Notes: a model not told the origin generated them from the sequence alone. A DNA stretch of 64,000 bases from Lachnospiraceae bacterium (GCA_902363835.1 CABJBM010000008.1:62001-126000), one strand, 5' to 3'; shown: positions 34,093 through 43,091, counted from the stretch's first letter. Translations and numbers: made by a program.

Positions 34093-34785
34093 TTATTCAT
34101 GTCTTGGGTCAATGATCTTAGCAGCTTCGGCAACACGGCCGTACTGTCCTTTTGCCTTTTCCCAAGCAGTATTCGGATCATCGCCCTTCTTGATGAAGTC
34201 AGTCATCTTTCCAAGGCTTACGAACTGATAGCCAATAATCTGATCTTCCTCATCCAGAGCAATACCGGTTACATAACCTTCCGCCATCTCTAAGTAACGA
34301 GGACCTTTCTTTAATGTTCCATACATGGTACCAACCTGTGAACGGAGACCTTTTCCTAAATCCTCCAGACCTGCACCTACAGGAAGTCCGTCTTCAGAGA
34401 ATGCACTCTGGGTTCTGCCGTATGCAATCTGTAAGAATAATTCTCTCATTGCTGTATTGATCGCATCACAGACAAGGTCTGTATTTAATGCTTCTAAAAC
34501 GGTCAGCCCTGGTAAAATCTCTGCTGCCATAGCAGCGGAATGTGTCATACCGGAACAGCCGATAGTTTCTACTAATGCTTCCTGAATAATGCCTTCTTTA
34601 ACGTTAAGAGTCAGCTTGCATGCACCCTGCTGGGGAGCACACCAGCCAACGCCATGTGTCAGACCGGAGATATCTTTAACTTCTCTAGATTTTACCCATT
34701 TCGCTTCTTCTGGGATTGGAGCAGCGCCGTGGTGAACGCCCTGTGCCACTATGCACATCTCTTCTACTTCCTGTGAATAAATCAT
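34093..34785 (-). CDS. NifU/IscU-like iron-sulfur scaffold protein
   Basis: A 230-residue protein with an IscU-like middle region: VGWCAPQQGACKLTL, then ETIGCSGMTHSAAMAAEIL and ALNTDLVCDAINTAMREL, which supply the scattered cysteines expected of an Fe-S scaffold. It is longer than IscU (about 130 residues), with extra N- and C-terminal segments. An AAAGGAG site precedes the start. It is followed by the GGGtGRT gene and the two probably form a complex or a pathway. Confidence 0.85.
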   Translation of the reverse strand: MIYSQEVEEMCIVAQGVHHGAAPIPEEAKWVKSREVKDISGLTHGVGWCAPQQGACKLTLNVKEGIIQEALVETIGCSGMTHSAAMAAEILPGLTVLEALNTDLVCDAINTAMRELFLQIAYGRTQSAFSEDGLPVGAGLEDLGKGLRSQVGTMYGTLKKGPRYLEMAEGYVTGIALDEEDQIIGYQFVSLGKMTDFIKKGDDPNTAWEKAKGQYGRVAEAAKIIDPRHE

Positions 34786-34941
34786 GTTAATACTCCTTTC
34801 GAATAAGTAATCATTGTGAACAGTACTTTGTTAAATATATCACATCATACTTGATAACATTTTCTCATATATTGTCGGATTCCGCAAGTAGTTTTTCCAA
34901 AAATAGGAGGGAGGAACAAGTCCCCCCTGCTTTTTGAATCC

Positions 34942-36192
34942 TTATAAAATTCTCCTGACGGAAAGAATCGTCCGGTAGGTGGCTGTCCCTACCTTGATTC
35001 CTGTAGCCGGAGTGCTTGCATGAACGATTTGTCCATTTCCGATATAAATCCCTACATGGCCTGCATAGCAGATCAAGTCTCCCGGCTGAGCCTCGGAATA
35101 GGATACCTCACGGCCGGCGGAGCGCTGCTCCGAAGAACTTCTTGGAAGAGAGTAACCAAAATTCCTGTAAACAGACTGTACAAATCCGGAACAATCCGTA
35201 CCATTTGTCAGGCTGGTGCCTCCAAATACATAGGGATTTCCAACAAACTGAAGTCCGTAATCTGCAATTGCACGTCCTGCCGCTGTTCCCCCGTTACTTT
35301 TGGAGGCAGACGGACCGGTATACTTGTTGTTGGCATTGGAGGACTTGGGTTTGGTGCTGGTGTTTGCCGCTGCCTTTTTTCTTGCCTCTTCCTCCGCCTT
35401 TTTCCTGGCTTCTTCAGCTGCCTTTTTCCTGGCTTCTTCCTCTTTTGCCTTGCGGATCTCCTCGTTTTTCTTTGCTACTGTCTGAGCATAAACGGCTGCA
35501 TCCTGCTTGGCCTGGGCAAGCTGGCTGTCAAAATTGGAAACTTCCTTTTTCTTCGTGGAGATCAGCGTCTCAAGCTGGGACTGCTGGTCCTTATACTCCA
35601 GCTCCATGACCTCCATCTCAGCCTTGTCCTCTTCCAAATCCGACTTATAATCTGCCACCTTCTGCTTTGTCTCCTGGAAGGTAATCAGCATGTTACGGTC
35701 ATATGTATAAATTCCTTCTACGTATTCCGCCTTATTTAAAAGGTCGGACATGTTCTTTACCTGAAGGAAAATATCCAGATATTCCGTATCCCCCTTCTCG
35801 TACATGTACTGGATTCTCTTTTTCATGGAAGCGTATTGCTTTTCTTCCTCTTTCTTGGCAGACTGATAATCCTGCTCCGCCTGTTTGATATCAGCTTCCT
35901 TGTTAGCCATATCGGTTTCCAGAACCTTGATATCAGCCAAAAGAGCTGTCAGGTCTGAGGTCAGCTTTGACACCTGATTCTGGGCATTGCTCTTTTTGCT
36001 TTCTGCTTCCTGGGCCTTTTTATTTGCCTCTTCCATTTTTTTCTGGGCTTCCTGTTTCTCTTTTTCCGCTTTTGATGTAGCCCAGGCGGGAACAGTCTGG
36101 CCGCAGACCATTGCACTTACTAACAGGCTGCAGAGAAGCTTATGCAGCATTTTTCTGTTTCTTTCATACATAATCTGTATTTTTCGTTTCAT
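34942..36192 (-). CDS. Secreted NlpC/P60 peptidoglycan hydrolase with coiled coil
   Basis: A 416-residue exported protein. Residues 1-39 contain a signal peptide ending VPAWA. A long coiled coil follows (about 40-265), then a Lys/Glu/Ala-rich repeat with KKAEEEARKKA, a Ser/Asn/Thr linker, and a C-terminal NlpC/P60 domain (about 305-416). The catalytic Cys is in TDCSGFVQSV and the His in GHVGIYIGN. Architecture matches CwlO/PcsB-type D,L-endopeptidases that split the cell wall during growth, usually under FtsEX control. Transcribed alone. Confidence 0.93.
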   Translation of the reverse strand: MKRKIQIMYERNRKMLHKLLCSLLVSAMVCGQTVPAWATSKAEKEKQEAQKKMEEANKKAQEAESKKSNAQNQVSKLTSDLTALLADIKVLETDMANKEADIKQAEQDYQSAKKEEEKQYASMKKRIQYMYEKGDTEYLDIFLQVKNMSDLLNKAEYVEGIYTYDRNMLITFQETKQKVADYKSDLEEDKAEMEVMELEYKDQQSQLETLISTKKKEVSNFDSQLAQAKQDAAVYAQTVAKKNEEIRKAKEEEARKKAAEEARKKAEEEARKKAAANTSTKPKSSNANNKYTGPSASKSNGGTAAGRAIADYGLQFVGNPYVFGGTSLTNGTDCSGFVQSVYRNFGYSLPRSSSEQRSAGREVSYSEAQPGDLICYAGHVGIYIGNGQIVHASTPATGIKVGTATYRTILSVRRIL

Positions 36193-36346
36193 CGTCAGTT
36201 CCTTTTCCCCTTTTTTCTACCTTATATGTTACCGTAAAACCATGGTGAAATTCAAGTCCTAAATTGTTAATTTTTGATATATTTATGTAATAATTGGATT
36301 TTTTTCCTTTTCCCCTCATGGTTCACAAAGCATGATTGCTGTAAAA

Positions 36347-36366
36347 AATCCGGCAAAAGCCGATTC
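36347..36366 (-). terminator. Terminator of the MATE exporter gene
   Basis: ATCGGC-TTTT-GCCGGAT stem with one bulge, followed on the minus strand by six T residues, immediately past the MATE stop codon. Confidence 0.75.
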
Positions 36367-36371
36367 CTCTT

Positions 36372-37760
36372 TTAATCCGGCTGTTTAAGTCCTGCTTCCA
36401 TCCGGGCCAGGTGCTTATCCCCAGGCAACTTTCGTGACACCACAAGGAAGGAGAAAAAGAATAAAACCCCTTTGATGATGCTTGAAATGGTAAAAGCCCA
36501 CCAAACTCCGTCAAGCCCAAGGGCAGTGCTGCTTAAAATCATAGCAAGAGGGATCCTGGCGGAAGTAAATACAACGCTGATAACTGAGCAGAGAAGGGTC
36601 TTTCCAAGGCCGGACAAGGCCCCTATTGTTGTCAGTTCTACACACATGAACATCTGGCAAAAGCCCAGAATCACCAGATAACGCACTCCCATGGGAATGA
36701 CATCCGCTTCATGGATAAACAATCCGAAAATATGCTCCGGAAGGCCGATCAAAAGGGCCGAACAAAACAATCCCCAGACAAACATGACCCCAATCGCCGT
36801 AAAATATCCCTTTTTCACTCTTCCATACTGCCCTGCCCCGTAATTTTGTCCCACAAAGGAATTAATGGCAGCTGCGAATCCGTCTGCCGTCATCCATGAT
36901 ATGGATTCGATCTGTCCGCCAACTCGTAAAACTGCCACAGCAGTATCCCCAAATCCTGTCACAAACCTGGTCAGGACCATGGAAATGCTGGTATAGATGA
37001 GGTTTTGCACGGAAGCGGGGAATCCTATTCTGATCATATCTTTCATATGATCCCAGGAAACCTTATGGAACATCTTCACCTTGTCAAACAGCAGGCGGTC
37101 CCTTTTCATTGCTATAAAGAATACCACAGTCACAACTGCCTGAGCCATGACCGTGGCAACGGCAGCCCCTGCAACGCCGGTGCCCTTTAACGGACCTATC
37201 CCAAAGATCAGGACAGGGTCAAGCACCATATTCAAAACCAGGCCAATAAAGTTAGCAAGCAGCGGTGTTCTGCTGTCCCCCATAGCTGTCATGATCCCGG
37301 TAATAATCACATTTAAATAGGAAAATATAATCAAGCCGCAGGTGATCTTTAAATAAACCTGGGCATTATGTATTACAGAAGCATCATTCAGTCCAAAAAA
37401 TCCGATCAAGGGTTTTGCTCCGAAAAACGTTACGGCTCCATAGAGCAGCGCAAACAAAATCCCCATCTGGAGCGCGCCGGAAGCATAAACTGCGGCTTCT
37501 TCCTTATCGCCTCTTCCAAGAGAATGGGCCACCTTTACCTGGCCTCCCATTTTTGCCAGAGCAACTACGCCCTGGGAAAGCCAGACATACATCCCCCCTG
37601 CTCCCACTGCTGCAACAGCCGGAGAGCCAACAAAACCGATCCACGCCATATCTGTCAGACTGTAAGCCATCTGAACCAGGGCTGTAACCATAATAGGAAG
37701 GGCCAGACCGGTCAGGGACGTAAATATATGTCCATTCAGCAAATCAATTTTCTTATTCAT
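36372..37760 (-). CDS. MATE-family multidrug efflux transporter
   Basis: A 462-residue membrane protein with 12 hydrophobic segments in two repeats. It begins INLLNGHIF-like sequence (KIDLLNGHIFTSLTGLALPIM), then MAYSLTDMAWIGFVG and, in the second half, DGFAAAINSFVGQNYGAGQ, the family signature. MATE proteins export drugs or metabolites using Na+ or H+. It lies 57 bp downstream of the NfnB gene but no functional link is obvious. Confidence 0.93.
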   Translation of the reverse strand: MNKKIDLLNGHIFTSLTGLALPIMVTALVQMAYSLTDMAWIGFVGSPAVAAVGAGGMYVWLSQGVVALAKMGGQVKVAHSLGRGDKEEAAVYASGALQMGILFALLYGAVTFFGAKPLIGFFGLNDASVIHNAQVYLKITCGLIIFSYLNVIITGIMTAMGDSRTPLLANFIGLVLNMVLDPVLIFGIGPLKGTGVAGAAVATVMAQAVVTVVFFIAMKRDRLLFDKVKMFHKVSWDHMKDMIRIGFPASVQNLIYTSISMVLTRFVTGFGDTAVAVLRVGGQIESISWMTADGFAAAINSFVGQNYGAGQYGRVKKGYFTAIGVMFVWGLFCSALLIGLPEHIFGLFIHEADVIPMGVRYLVILGFCQMFMCVELTTIGALSGLGKTLLCSVISVVFTSARIPLAMILSSTALGLDGVWWAFTISSIIKGVLFFFSFLVVSRKLPGDKHLARMEAGLKQPD

Positions 37761-37817
37761 AAAATATTTTCACAACCTTTCAAAAGGGCTGCCAGTGAAA
37801 TGGCAGCCCTACCTGAA

Positions 37818-39206
37818 TTATTCCTTTGCAGAAAGGTATTCGTGGATTCCTCTTGCTCCGGCACGTCCGGCTTCCATAGCCAGAATTACAGTTGCAGCTC
37901 CTGTTACCGCATCTCCTCCGGCATAAACGCCTTCCTTGCTGGTCTGTCCTGTGGATTCCTCAGCAATGATACATTTGCGCTTGTTAATATCCAGACCCTT
38001 TGTTGTGTTGGAAATAAGCGGGTTAGGTGAAGTTCCCAATGACATGATGACTGTGTCCACATCAATGACGAATTCAGATCCCTCAACCTCCACAGGTCTT
38101 CTTCTGCCGGAAGCATCCGGTTCTCCAAGCTCCATTCTGACACATTTCATTCCATTTACCCAGCCCTTTTCATCGGTGAGAATCTCTATCGGATTGGTTA
38201 AAAGGTCAAAAATGATTCCTTCTTCTTTTGCGTGATGGACCTCTTCCACTCTTGCAGGAAGCTCTGCCTCACTTCTTCTATATACAACGTGTACCTCAGC
38301 GCCAAGACGAAGAGCTGTCCTTGCTGCATCCATAGCAACGTTTCCGCCGCCTACGACTGCTACCTTTTGGCCTGCCACGATGGGAGTATCATAATCACTG
38401 CGGAACGCCTTCATAAGATTGCTTCTGGTTAAATATTCATTGGCAGAGAATACGCCGTTGGCGTTCTCTCCCGGAATTCCCATGAACATTGGAAGCCCTG
38501 CTCCGGAGCCGATGAATACTGCCTGAAAGCCTTCTTCATCCAAAAGCTCGTCAATGGTCACGGACTTGCCCACAATCACATTGGTCTCGATCTTAACGCC
38601 AAGCTTTCTTACGTTGTCGATTTCCGGCTGAACCACACCTTCCTTTGGAAGACGGAATTCCGGAATGCCGTAAGTCAATACGCCGCCCGCCTCATGAAGA
38701 GCCTCAAAAATAGTAACCTCATAGCCTAATTTAGCCAGGTCACCGGCACAGGTCAATCCGGAAGGACCGGATCCGATAACAGCTACCTTCTTGCCATTGG
38801 TCTTTTCCGGAGCAGCCGGTACAAAACCGTGCTCTCTGGACCAGTCCGCCACAAAACGCTCCAGCTTTCCGATGGAAATAGGTTCTCCCTTGATTCCTCG
38901 GATGCACCGGCCTTCGCACTGGCTTTCCTGGGGACATACCCGTCCGCAGACTGCAGGAAGAGCTGAGGACTCGGCAATGATCTTTGCAGCCTCCTCGTGA
39001 TTTCCGTTTTCCACTTCCTTAATAAAGCCCGGAATATTGATGGATACCGGACAGCCTGCCACGCATTTGGGATTCTTACACTGAATGCACCGGCTGGCCT
39101 CTTCCTTTGCCTCTTCCTCGTTATATCCAAGACAAACCTCTTCAAAGTTCGTTGCTCTTACCTTTGGGTCCTGTTCTCTTACTGGTACTTTCTTTAATAC
39201 ATCCAT
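37818..39206 (-). CDS. NADPH-dependent oxidoreductase, NfnB/GltD-type large subunit
   Basis: A 462-residue flavoprotein. The N-terminal Fe-S domain has two cysteine sets (CIQCKNPKCVAGCP and CGRVCPQESQCEGRC). Then come an FAD site (GSGPSGLTCAGDLA), an NADPH site (VGGGNVAMDAARTALRLG) and a C-terminal YAGGDAVTGAATV. With the partner gene it matches NfnAB, the electron-bifurcating ferredoxin:NADP oxidoreductase; an annotation as glutamate synthase small subunit would be the common alternative. Its ATG overlaps the stop of the partner as TAATG. Confidence 0.9.
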   Translation of the reverse strand: MDVLKKVPVREQDPKVRATNFEEVCLGYNEEEAKEEASRCIQCKNPKCVAGCPVSINIPGFIKEVENGNHEEAAKIIAESSALPAVCGRVCPQESQCEGRCIRGIKGEPISIGKLERFVADWSREHGFVPAAPEKTNGKKVAVIGSGPSGLTCAGDLAKLGYEVTIFEALHEAGGVLTYGIPEFRLPKEGVVQPEIDNVRKLGVKIETNVIVGKSVTIDELLDEEGFQAVFIGSGAGLPMFMGIPGENANGVFSANEYLTRSNLMKAFRSDYDTPIVAGQKVAVVGGGNVAMDAARTALRLGAEVHVVYRRSEAELPARVEEVHHAKEEGIIFDLLTNPIEILTDEKGWVNGMKCVRMELGEPDASGRRRPVEVEGSEFVIDVDTVIMSLGTSPNPLISNTTKGLDINKRKCIIAEESTGQTSKEGVYAGGDAVTGAATVILAMEAGRAGARGIHEYLSAKE

Positions 39207-40096
39207 TACTCGTTACCTCCACACAATCCGCAGCCACCGTGATGAGTATCACCTTCACGTGTCTTTAAAGCCGCACGCCCTTCTTCGGATTTATACATCA
39301 TCTGGCGCTTCATGGCCTCATCAAAATTAACCATGTGACCGTCAAACTCCGGTCCATCCACACAGGCAAATTTCACTTCACCGCCAACTGTAACACGGCA
39401 GGCGCCGCACATGCCGGTTCCGTCTACCATAACAGGGTTTAAGCTGACAATGGTGGGGATACTCAGCTCCTTGGTCACAAGGCAGGTAAACTTCATCATG
39501 ATCATCGGTCCGATGGCTACGCATACATCATACGTTTTTCCCTGGCTCTGAACCAGGTCCTTGATTACCTCAGTAACCAGACCCTTTCTCTCATAAGAGC
39601 CGTCATCTGTGGTAACATATAAATTTCCGGCCTGCTCTCTCATAGCATCTTCCAGAATTAATAAATCCTTAGTCTTGGCTCCCATAATGACATCCACATC
39701 AATGCCGTGTTCTCTCATCCATTTCACCTGGGGATATACAGGAGCCGTTCCCACACCCCCGGCTACAAATAAATATTTCTTTTTCTTCAGTTCCTCTATG
39801 TCTTCGTGCACGAATTCTGACGCATTGCCCAAAGGACCCACCACGTCTGTAAAGCTGTCTCCGGTTTTCAATTCAGCCATCTTTTCTGTGCTGGCACCCA
39901 CTGTCTGAAATACGATGGTAATGCTTCCCTTCACACGATCATAATCACAGATGGTAAGCGGAATTCTCTCTCCTCTGTCATCCATCTTGACGATAACAAA
40001 TTCTCCAGGCTGGCAGGCTTTGGCAATCCGAGGTGCTTCCACATCCATCAGATAGATCTTGTCAGCTAACATCTCTGCTTTTAAAATCTTATACAT
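39206..40096 (-). CDS. NfnA-type FAD/NAD-binding small subunit
   Basis: A 296-residue ferredoxin reductase-like subunit. It has the FAD-binding GERIPLTICDYD, the NAD site FVAGGVGTAPVYPQ, and a [2Fe-2S] site with cysteines in GTGMCGACRVTVGGEVKFACVDGPEFDGH. An extra Cys cluster lies at the very end (GGCGLCGG). The start at 40096 follows AGGAGG by 6 nt. It is translationally coupled to the large subunit, as in NfnAB and SudAB complexes. Confidence 0.92.
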   Translation of the reverse strand: MYKILKAEMLADKIYLMDVEAPRIAKACQPGEFVIVKMDDRGERIPLTICDYDRVKGSITIVFQTVGASTEKMAELKTGDSFTDVVGPLGNASEFVHEDIEELKKKKYLFVAGGVGTAPVYPQVKWMREHGIDVDVIMGAKTKDLLILEDAMREQAGNLYVTTDDGSYERKGLVTEVIKDLVQSQGKTYDVCVAIGPMIMMKFTCLVTKELSIPTIVSLNPVMVDGTGMCGACRVTVGGEVKFACVDGPEFDGHMVNFDEAMKRQMMYKSEEGRAALKTREGDTHHGGCGLCGGNE

Positions 40097-40182
40097 CTTC
40101 ATCCTCCTAATGTCTTCGTGAATATACCTGTACACCGTTCCTGATAGCCTTCCCCAACGATCAGGTGAATAGTACTCGTAAC

Positions 40183-40211
40183 ATCTTATCATTTTTAAGA
40201 GACACTGACAA
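40183..40211 (-). promoter_or_regulatory. Promoter of the nfnAB operon
   Basis: TTGTCA (40206-40211), 17-bp spacer, TAAGAT (40183-40188) on the minus strand, about 90 bp upstream of the nfnA start. Confidence 0.65.
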
Positions 40212-40290
40212 CATTTATTGAAAAAATATCATCGAAAATTTATGGTTAAAGGGGATTTTTAGCTATTTCTTTCCAGATTTTGCCTCCAAA

Positions 40291-40328
40291 TGAATCAACT
40301 GGATATGCACCCATATCCAGTTGATTCA
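40291..40328. other. Perfect 17-bp inverted repeat downstream of folA
   Basis: TGAATCAACTGGATATG and CATATCCAGTTGATTCA are exact complements around the 4-nt loop CACC. It lies 28 bp past the folA stop. No T-run flanks it, so it is either a U-poor terminator or another element. Confidence 0.8.
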
Positions 40329-40355
40329 CAAACAGGGCATAAAAAGTGTTGCTTT

Positions 40356-40847
40356 TCAACCTTTCCTCTGATACATGCGAAAGGTATAGCATAAATCAAA
40401 ATAAGTCTGCTCATCGCTCTCCGCAGCCATTTCCCATGACGGATCCTGGTCCAAATCAGGGAAATAGGTATCGGCGCTGTAGGCATAGTCAATATAAGTC
40501 ACATGAGCCGTATTACAATATGGAAGGAACTGCTCATAAATACTTTGACCGCCTATGATAAAACAATCCTCCTCAGGATATCTGCCAAGCTCCTCCAAAA
40601 CCTCTGAAAGGCTGTGGCAAACAACTGCTCCTTTTACTTTGTAATCCGGATTCCTGGTCAATACAATGTTGGTCCTTCCATAGAGCGGCTGTTTTCCGGG
40701 AAGACTCTCCAGGGTCTTTCGTCCCATGACAATCACCTTTCCCATGGTCTCCTCCCGGAACAGCTTCTTATCCTCAGGAATGGAAACAAGAAGCTGGCCC
40801 TGATTGCCGATGGACCAGTTTTTATCAACTGCAACAATGAGGTTCAT
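40356..40847 (-). CDS. folA: Dihydrofolate reductase
   Basis: A 163-residue DHFR. Landmarks are LIVAVDKNWSIGNQG, then VIVMGRKTLESLP, NIVLTRN and FIIGGQSIYEQFLPYC. It reduces dihydrofolate with NADPH. It follows the ThyX-like gene after 21 bp on the same strand, an association that supports a folate/thymidylate role for that gene. A conventional ThyX would not produce dihydrofolate, so the pairing is interesting. Confidence 0.95.
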   Translation of the reverse strand: MNLIVAVDKNWSIGNQGQLLVSIPEDKKLFREETMGKVIVMGRKTLESLPGKQPLYGRTNIVLTRNPDYKVKGAVVCHSLSEVLEELGRYPEEDCFIIGGQSIYEQFLPYCNTAHVTYIDYAYSADTYFPDLDQDPSWEMAAESDEQTYFDLCYTFRMYQRKG

Positions 40848-40868
40848 AGGTCAACCCCTCCTTTTTCT

Positions 40869-41492
40869 TTATTCCTCTTCTCCAATAATCAGCTCCTTTG
40901 CATAAGGAAGTGTTTCAATCCACCGGCAAAAAGTATGCCACTCTGCCAGCTTGTGACTCCGCCTTGCAAAGTAAATGTTGATCAGTGTCTCGTAATTTAA
41001 GGTGCATGTCCTCATCTGGTTGTAGCTGGAGGGAAGAAGCTGGATCAGATCATACCAGTCCTCTTTCTTTTTGGTCTCTATGTAACGGAGACGGATCTTT
41101 TCCAGCTCAGACACCACAGTTTCCATAAAAGCCAGGGTCCCCTCCGTCATATGGTCATGGCTGAAATCCTGCATTTCAAAAGGTTTGCTGTGAATTTTAT
41201 GCATGGTGCTGGTAGAATTGGCTACAGTGGCCACTTTGTAGGTATCATATTCTTTCCACCAGTACATGGGCGCGGTAATGTCCACAGACACCAGAATCTG
41301 CCGGATATATTTGCGGTGGTCACTTCCCGCCTTTCTTAACCGTTTTGCAAGGCCAAGATCGTTAGGGCCAAGAATGTATTCCCCTTCTTCGTTATAGCTG
41401 CTGTCCATCCGGTCCCAACTGTTCATAGGGTTCCTTGCGCCCCGGATAGCATTTTCTATGTTCATGACACTGGTTCTTTCACAGTTTAACAT
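40869..41492 (-). CDS. ThyX-like (flavin-dependent thymidylate synthase fold) protein
   Basis: A 207-residue protein that can be lined up by eye with ThyX: AIRGARNP, LAKRLRKAGSDHRKYIRQI, DITAPMYWWKEYDTYK, and a C-terminal block QLLPSSYNQMRTCTLNYETLI then AEWHTFCRWIE. The canonical RHRxxSxNExSxRY signature is replaced by WKEYDTYKVATVANSTS, so catalysis may differ or be lost. The start at 41492 follows AAAGGAAG. It precedes folA by 21 bp. The fold assignment is moderate; function is unknown. Confidence 0.7.
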   Translation of the reverse strand: MLNCERTSVMNIENAIRGARNPMNSWDRMDSSYNEEGEYILGPNDLGLAKRLRKAGSDHRKYIRQILVSVDITAPMYWWKEYDTYKVATVANSTSTMHKIHSKPFEMQDFSHDHMTEGTLAFMETVVSELEKIRLRYIETKKKEDWYDLIQLLPSSYNQMRTCTLNYETLINIYFARRSHKLAEWHTFCRWIETLPYAKELIIGEEE

Positions 41493-41574
41493 GGTATCTT
41501 CCTTTCTGTTTATCAACTTCTTGTTTTTTGGATCTATTCAATTATAGAGCAAAATACCTGTTTCATCCATTGGT

Positions 41575-42801
41575 TTATTTATCAAGAAGCCTTATGTTGT
41601 ACAATTTCTTTTGAGACGCATAAATGGATCTGTCCCCATTGCATATATACGCAATGCTGCACACCACAAAAAAATAAGGCATATAAGAATAACCGAACAC
41701 CTCAGCGCCTATAAAAACAGGTGCCAAAAGAGTGTTGGTGGCACTTCCGAAAACTGCCGCATATCCCATTGCTGCAACAAATTCAACAGGCAGTCCCAGA
41801 ATCCCTGCTGCTGCAGCTCCCAGACTTGCACCGATTGCAAACAAAGGAGTGACTTCTCCTCCCTGAAACCCTGCCGCAATGGTAATGATCGTCAGAAGGA
41901 GCTTTAAAATCCAGTCCCAGCTATAAATAGTTCCAACCTGGAAACTATCTGAAATCAAATTCGTTCCCAGCCCGGAATATCTTCCCATTCCAAGTAGAAT
42001 AAACAATATTGCAAGAAAGATACTTACTACGGCTATTTTTTTAACCGGATCCGGAAAGGTTTTTCCAAGCCTTTTTTTCATAAAAGCCAGACCATGTGCA
42101 AACATGGTGCCAACCAGGCCAAAGGCAATCCCCATTACCATCAGCTTCGCTGCAAGCGGAATGTCTGTTTGAAGCTTTGCACTAAGATCATAATGAAACT
42201 TTTCCAACCCAAGGGCTTTTGAGACGGTGCTGGCTGCAAAGGAGGCGACAATGGCCGGAAACAGGGCAGAATACTCCAGGGTCCCTGCCGTTAAGACTTC
42301 CAATGCAAAAAAACAGGCAGCTATGGGAGTCTCAAACAAACCGGCAAAACCCGCTGCCATGCCTGTAACCAAAAAGATTTTGGAGTTGTTCTTCACTTTT
42401 ATTTTACGGCCAACCCAGTGGGAAAATGTAGCTCCTATCTGTACGGCCACCCCTTCCCGTCCGGCGCTTCCCCCAAATAAATGGGTGATCCAGGTGCTCA
42501 AAACCGTTAATGGAATCAGACGTAAAGGGATCCTGTCTTCGTCCCCATGGCCTACCTGAAAAATCAATCCCATTCCCCTGACGCATTTCCCTTCATCCAA
42601 GCGATACAATTTAACTGCCAGTGTTCCTGCGGCAGGAAGGAAAAGAATCAGAGGGATAAAATATTTTCCTCTCAATTCCGTTACAAAAAGCAGCATTCTG
42701 CCAAAGCCTGTATCCAGTATCCCTACAACTACGCCGATTACCACTCCGCAGATTCCTAAAATCAGTAATTCCTTATACTTTGTCAGCTTTTCTTCCAACA
42801 T
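41575..42801 (-). CDS. CLC-F type fluoride/proton antiporter
   Basis: A 408-residue CLC-family membrane protein. The anion-filter sequence is RGMGLIF (Met77 where chloride CLCs have Ser in GSGIP) and the gating Glu is in GSAGREGVAVQIG (Glu117). Both are marks of the CLC-F branch, which expels fluoride. The start at 42801 follows GGGAGG. A fluoride riboswitch with overlapping terminator lies directly upstream and independently supports this. It is a monocistronic detoxification gene. Confidence 0.9.
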   Translation of the reverse strand: MLEEKLTKYKELLILGICGVVIGVVVGILDTGFGRMLLFVTELRGKYFIPLILFLPAAGTLAVKLYRLDEGKCVRGMGLIFQVGHGDEDRIPLRLIPLTVLSTWITHLFGGSAGREGVAVQIGATFSHWVGRKIKVKNNSKIFLVTGMAAGFAGLFETPIAACFFALEVLTAGTLEYSALFPAIVASFAASTVSKALGLEKFHYDLSAKLQTDIPLAAKLMVMGIAFGLVGTMFAHGLAFMKKRLGKTFPDPVKKIAVVSIFLAILFILLGMGRYSGLGTNLISDSFQVGTIYSWDWILKLLLTIITIAAGFQGGEVTPLFAIGASLGAAAAGILGLPVEFVAAMGYAAVFGSATNTLLAPVFIGAEVFGYSYMPYFFVVCSIAYICNGDRSIYASQKKLYNIRLLDK

Positions 42802-42892
42802 CAGACAATTCCTCCCTGGGATCATGACCGCTTGTAAAAGATCCGGTCATCTTTTATTTTTACATTTTTCCGCAAAACAAAACGCTTACAAT

Positions 42893-42946
42893 AAAAAAAG
42901 CTGATACCTTCTGCATATTCAGTCAAAATATACAGAAGCCATCAGC
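42893..42946 (-). terminator. Riboswitch-controlled intrinsic terminator
   Basis: GCTGATGGCTTCTGTATATT pairs with AATATGCAGAAGGTATCAGC on the minus strand, followed by TTTTTTT (42893-42899). The left arm includes the 3' part of the fluoride aptamer, so ligand-bound aptamer and terminator are mutually exclusive. Confidence 0.9.
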
Positions 42947-42992
42947 AAATTGCGGTTTTGATATATAATCATGGGAGCGCTTCATTCCCGTT
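42932..42992 (-). ncRNA. Fluoride riboswitch (crcB motif)
   Basis: Minus-strand sequence shows the conserved aptamer parts in order: GGGAATGAAGCGCTCCC (42973-42989), a linker, AACCGCAA, and GCTGATGGCTTCTGT (42932-42946). These match the crcB motif, in which GAUG/AACCGC/CUGAUG elements form the fluoride-binding pseudoknot. It is placed between a strong promoter and the CLC-F gene. High fluoride would stabilise the aptamer and prevent termination. Confidence 0.88.
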
Positions 42993-43000
42993 TCACAATT

Positions 43001-43028
43001 ATTATACAGGTTTCTTTCCCATTGTCAA
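43001..43028 (-). promoter_or_regulatory. Promoter of the fluoride riboswitch/CLC-F transcript
   Basis: TTGACA (43023-43028), 16-bp spacer, TATAAT (43001-43006), both perfect consensus hexamers, starting about 10 bp before the aptamer. Confidence 0.85.
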
Positions 43029-43091
43029 GATTTTATTATCCCGCTGAAATTGTCCGGTTGGAGAAATGCCGGAATTTTTCCGTCTTTCCTG

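Noticed and set aside
35016..35739. Long plus-strand open frames opposite the NlpC/P60 gene
   Set aside because: They are antisense to a well-supported gene and arise from its biased Lys/Glu/Ala coiled-coil codons.
37818..39206. Glutamate synthase small subunit (gltD) as the name of this gene
   Set aside because: The partner is an NfnA/SudB-type FAD/NAD subunit with a [2Fe-2S] site, not the large GltB subunit, so an NfnAB assignment fits better.
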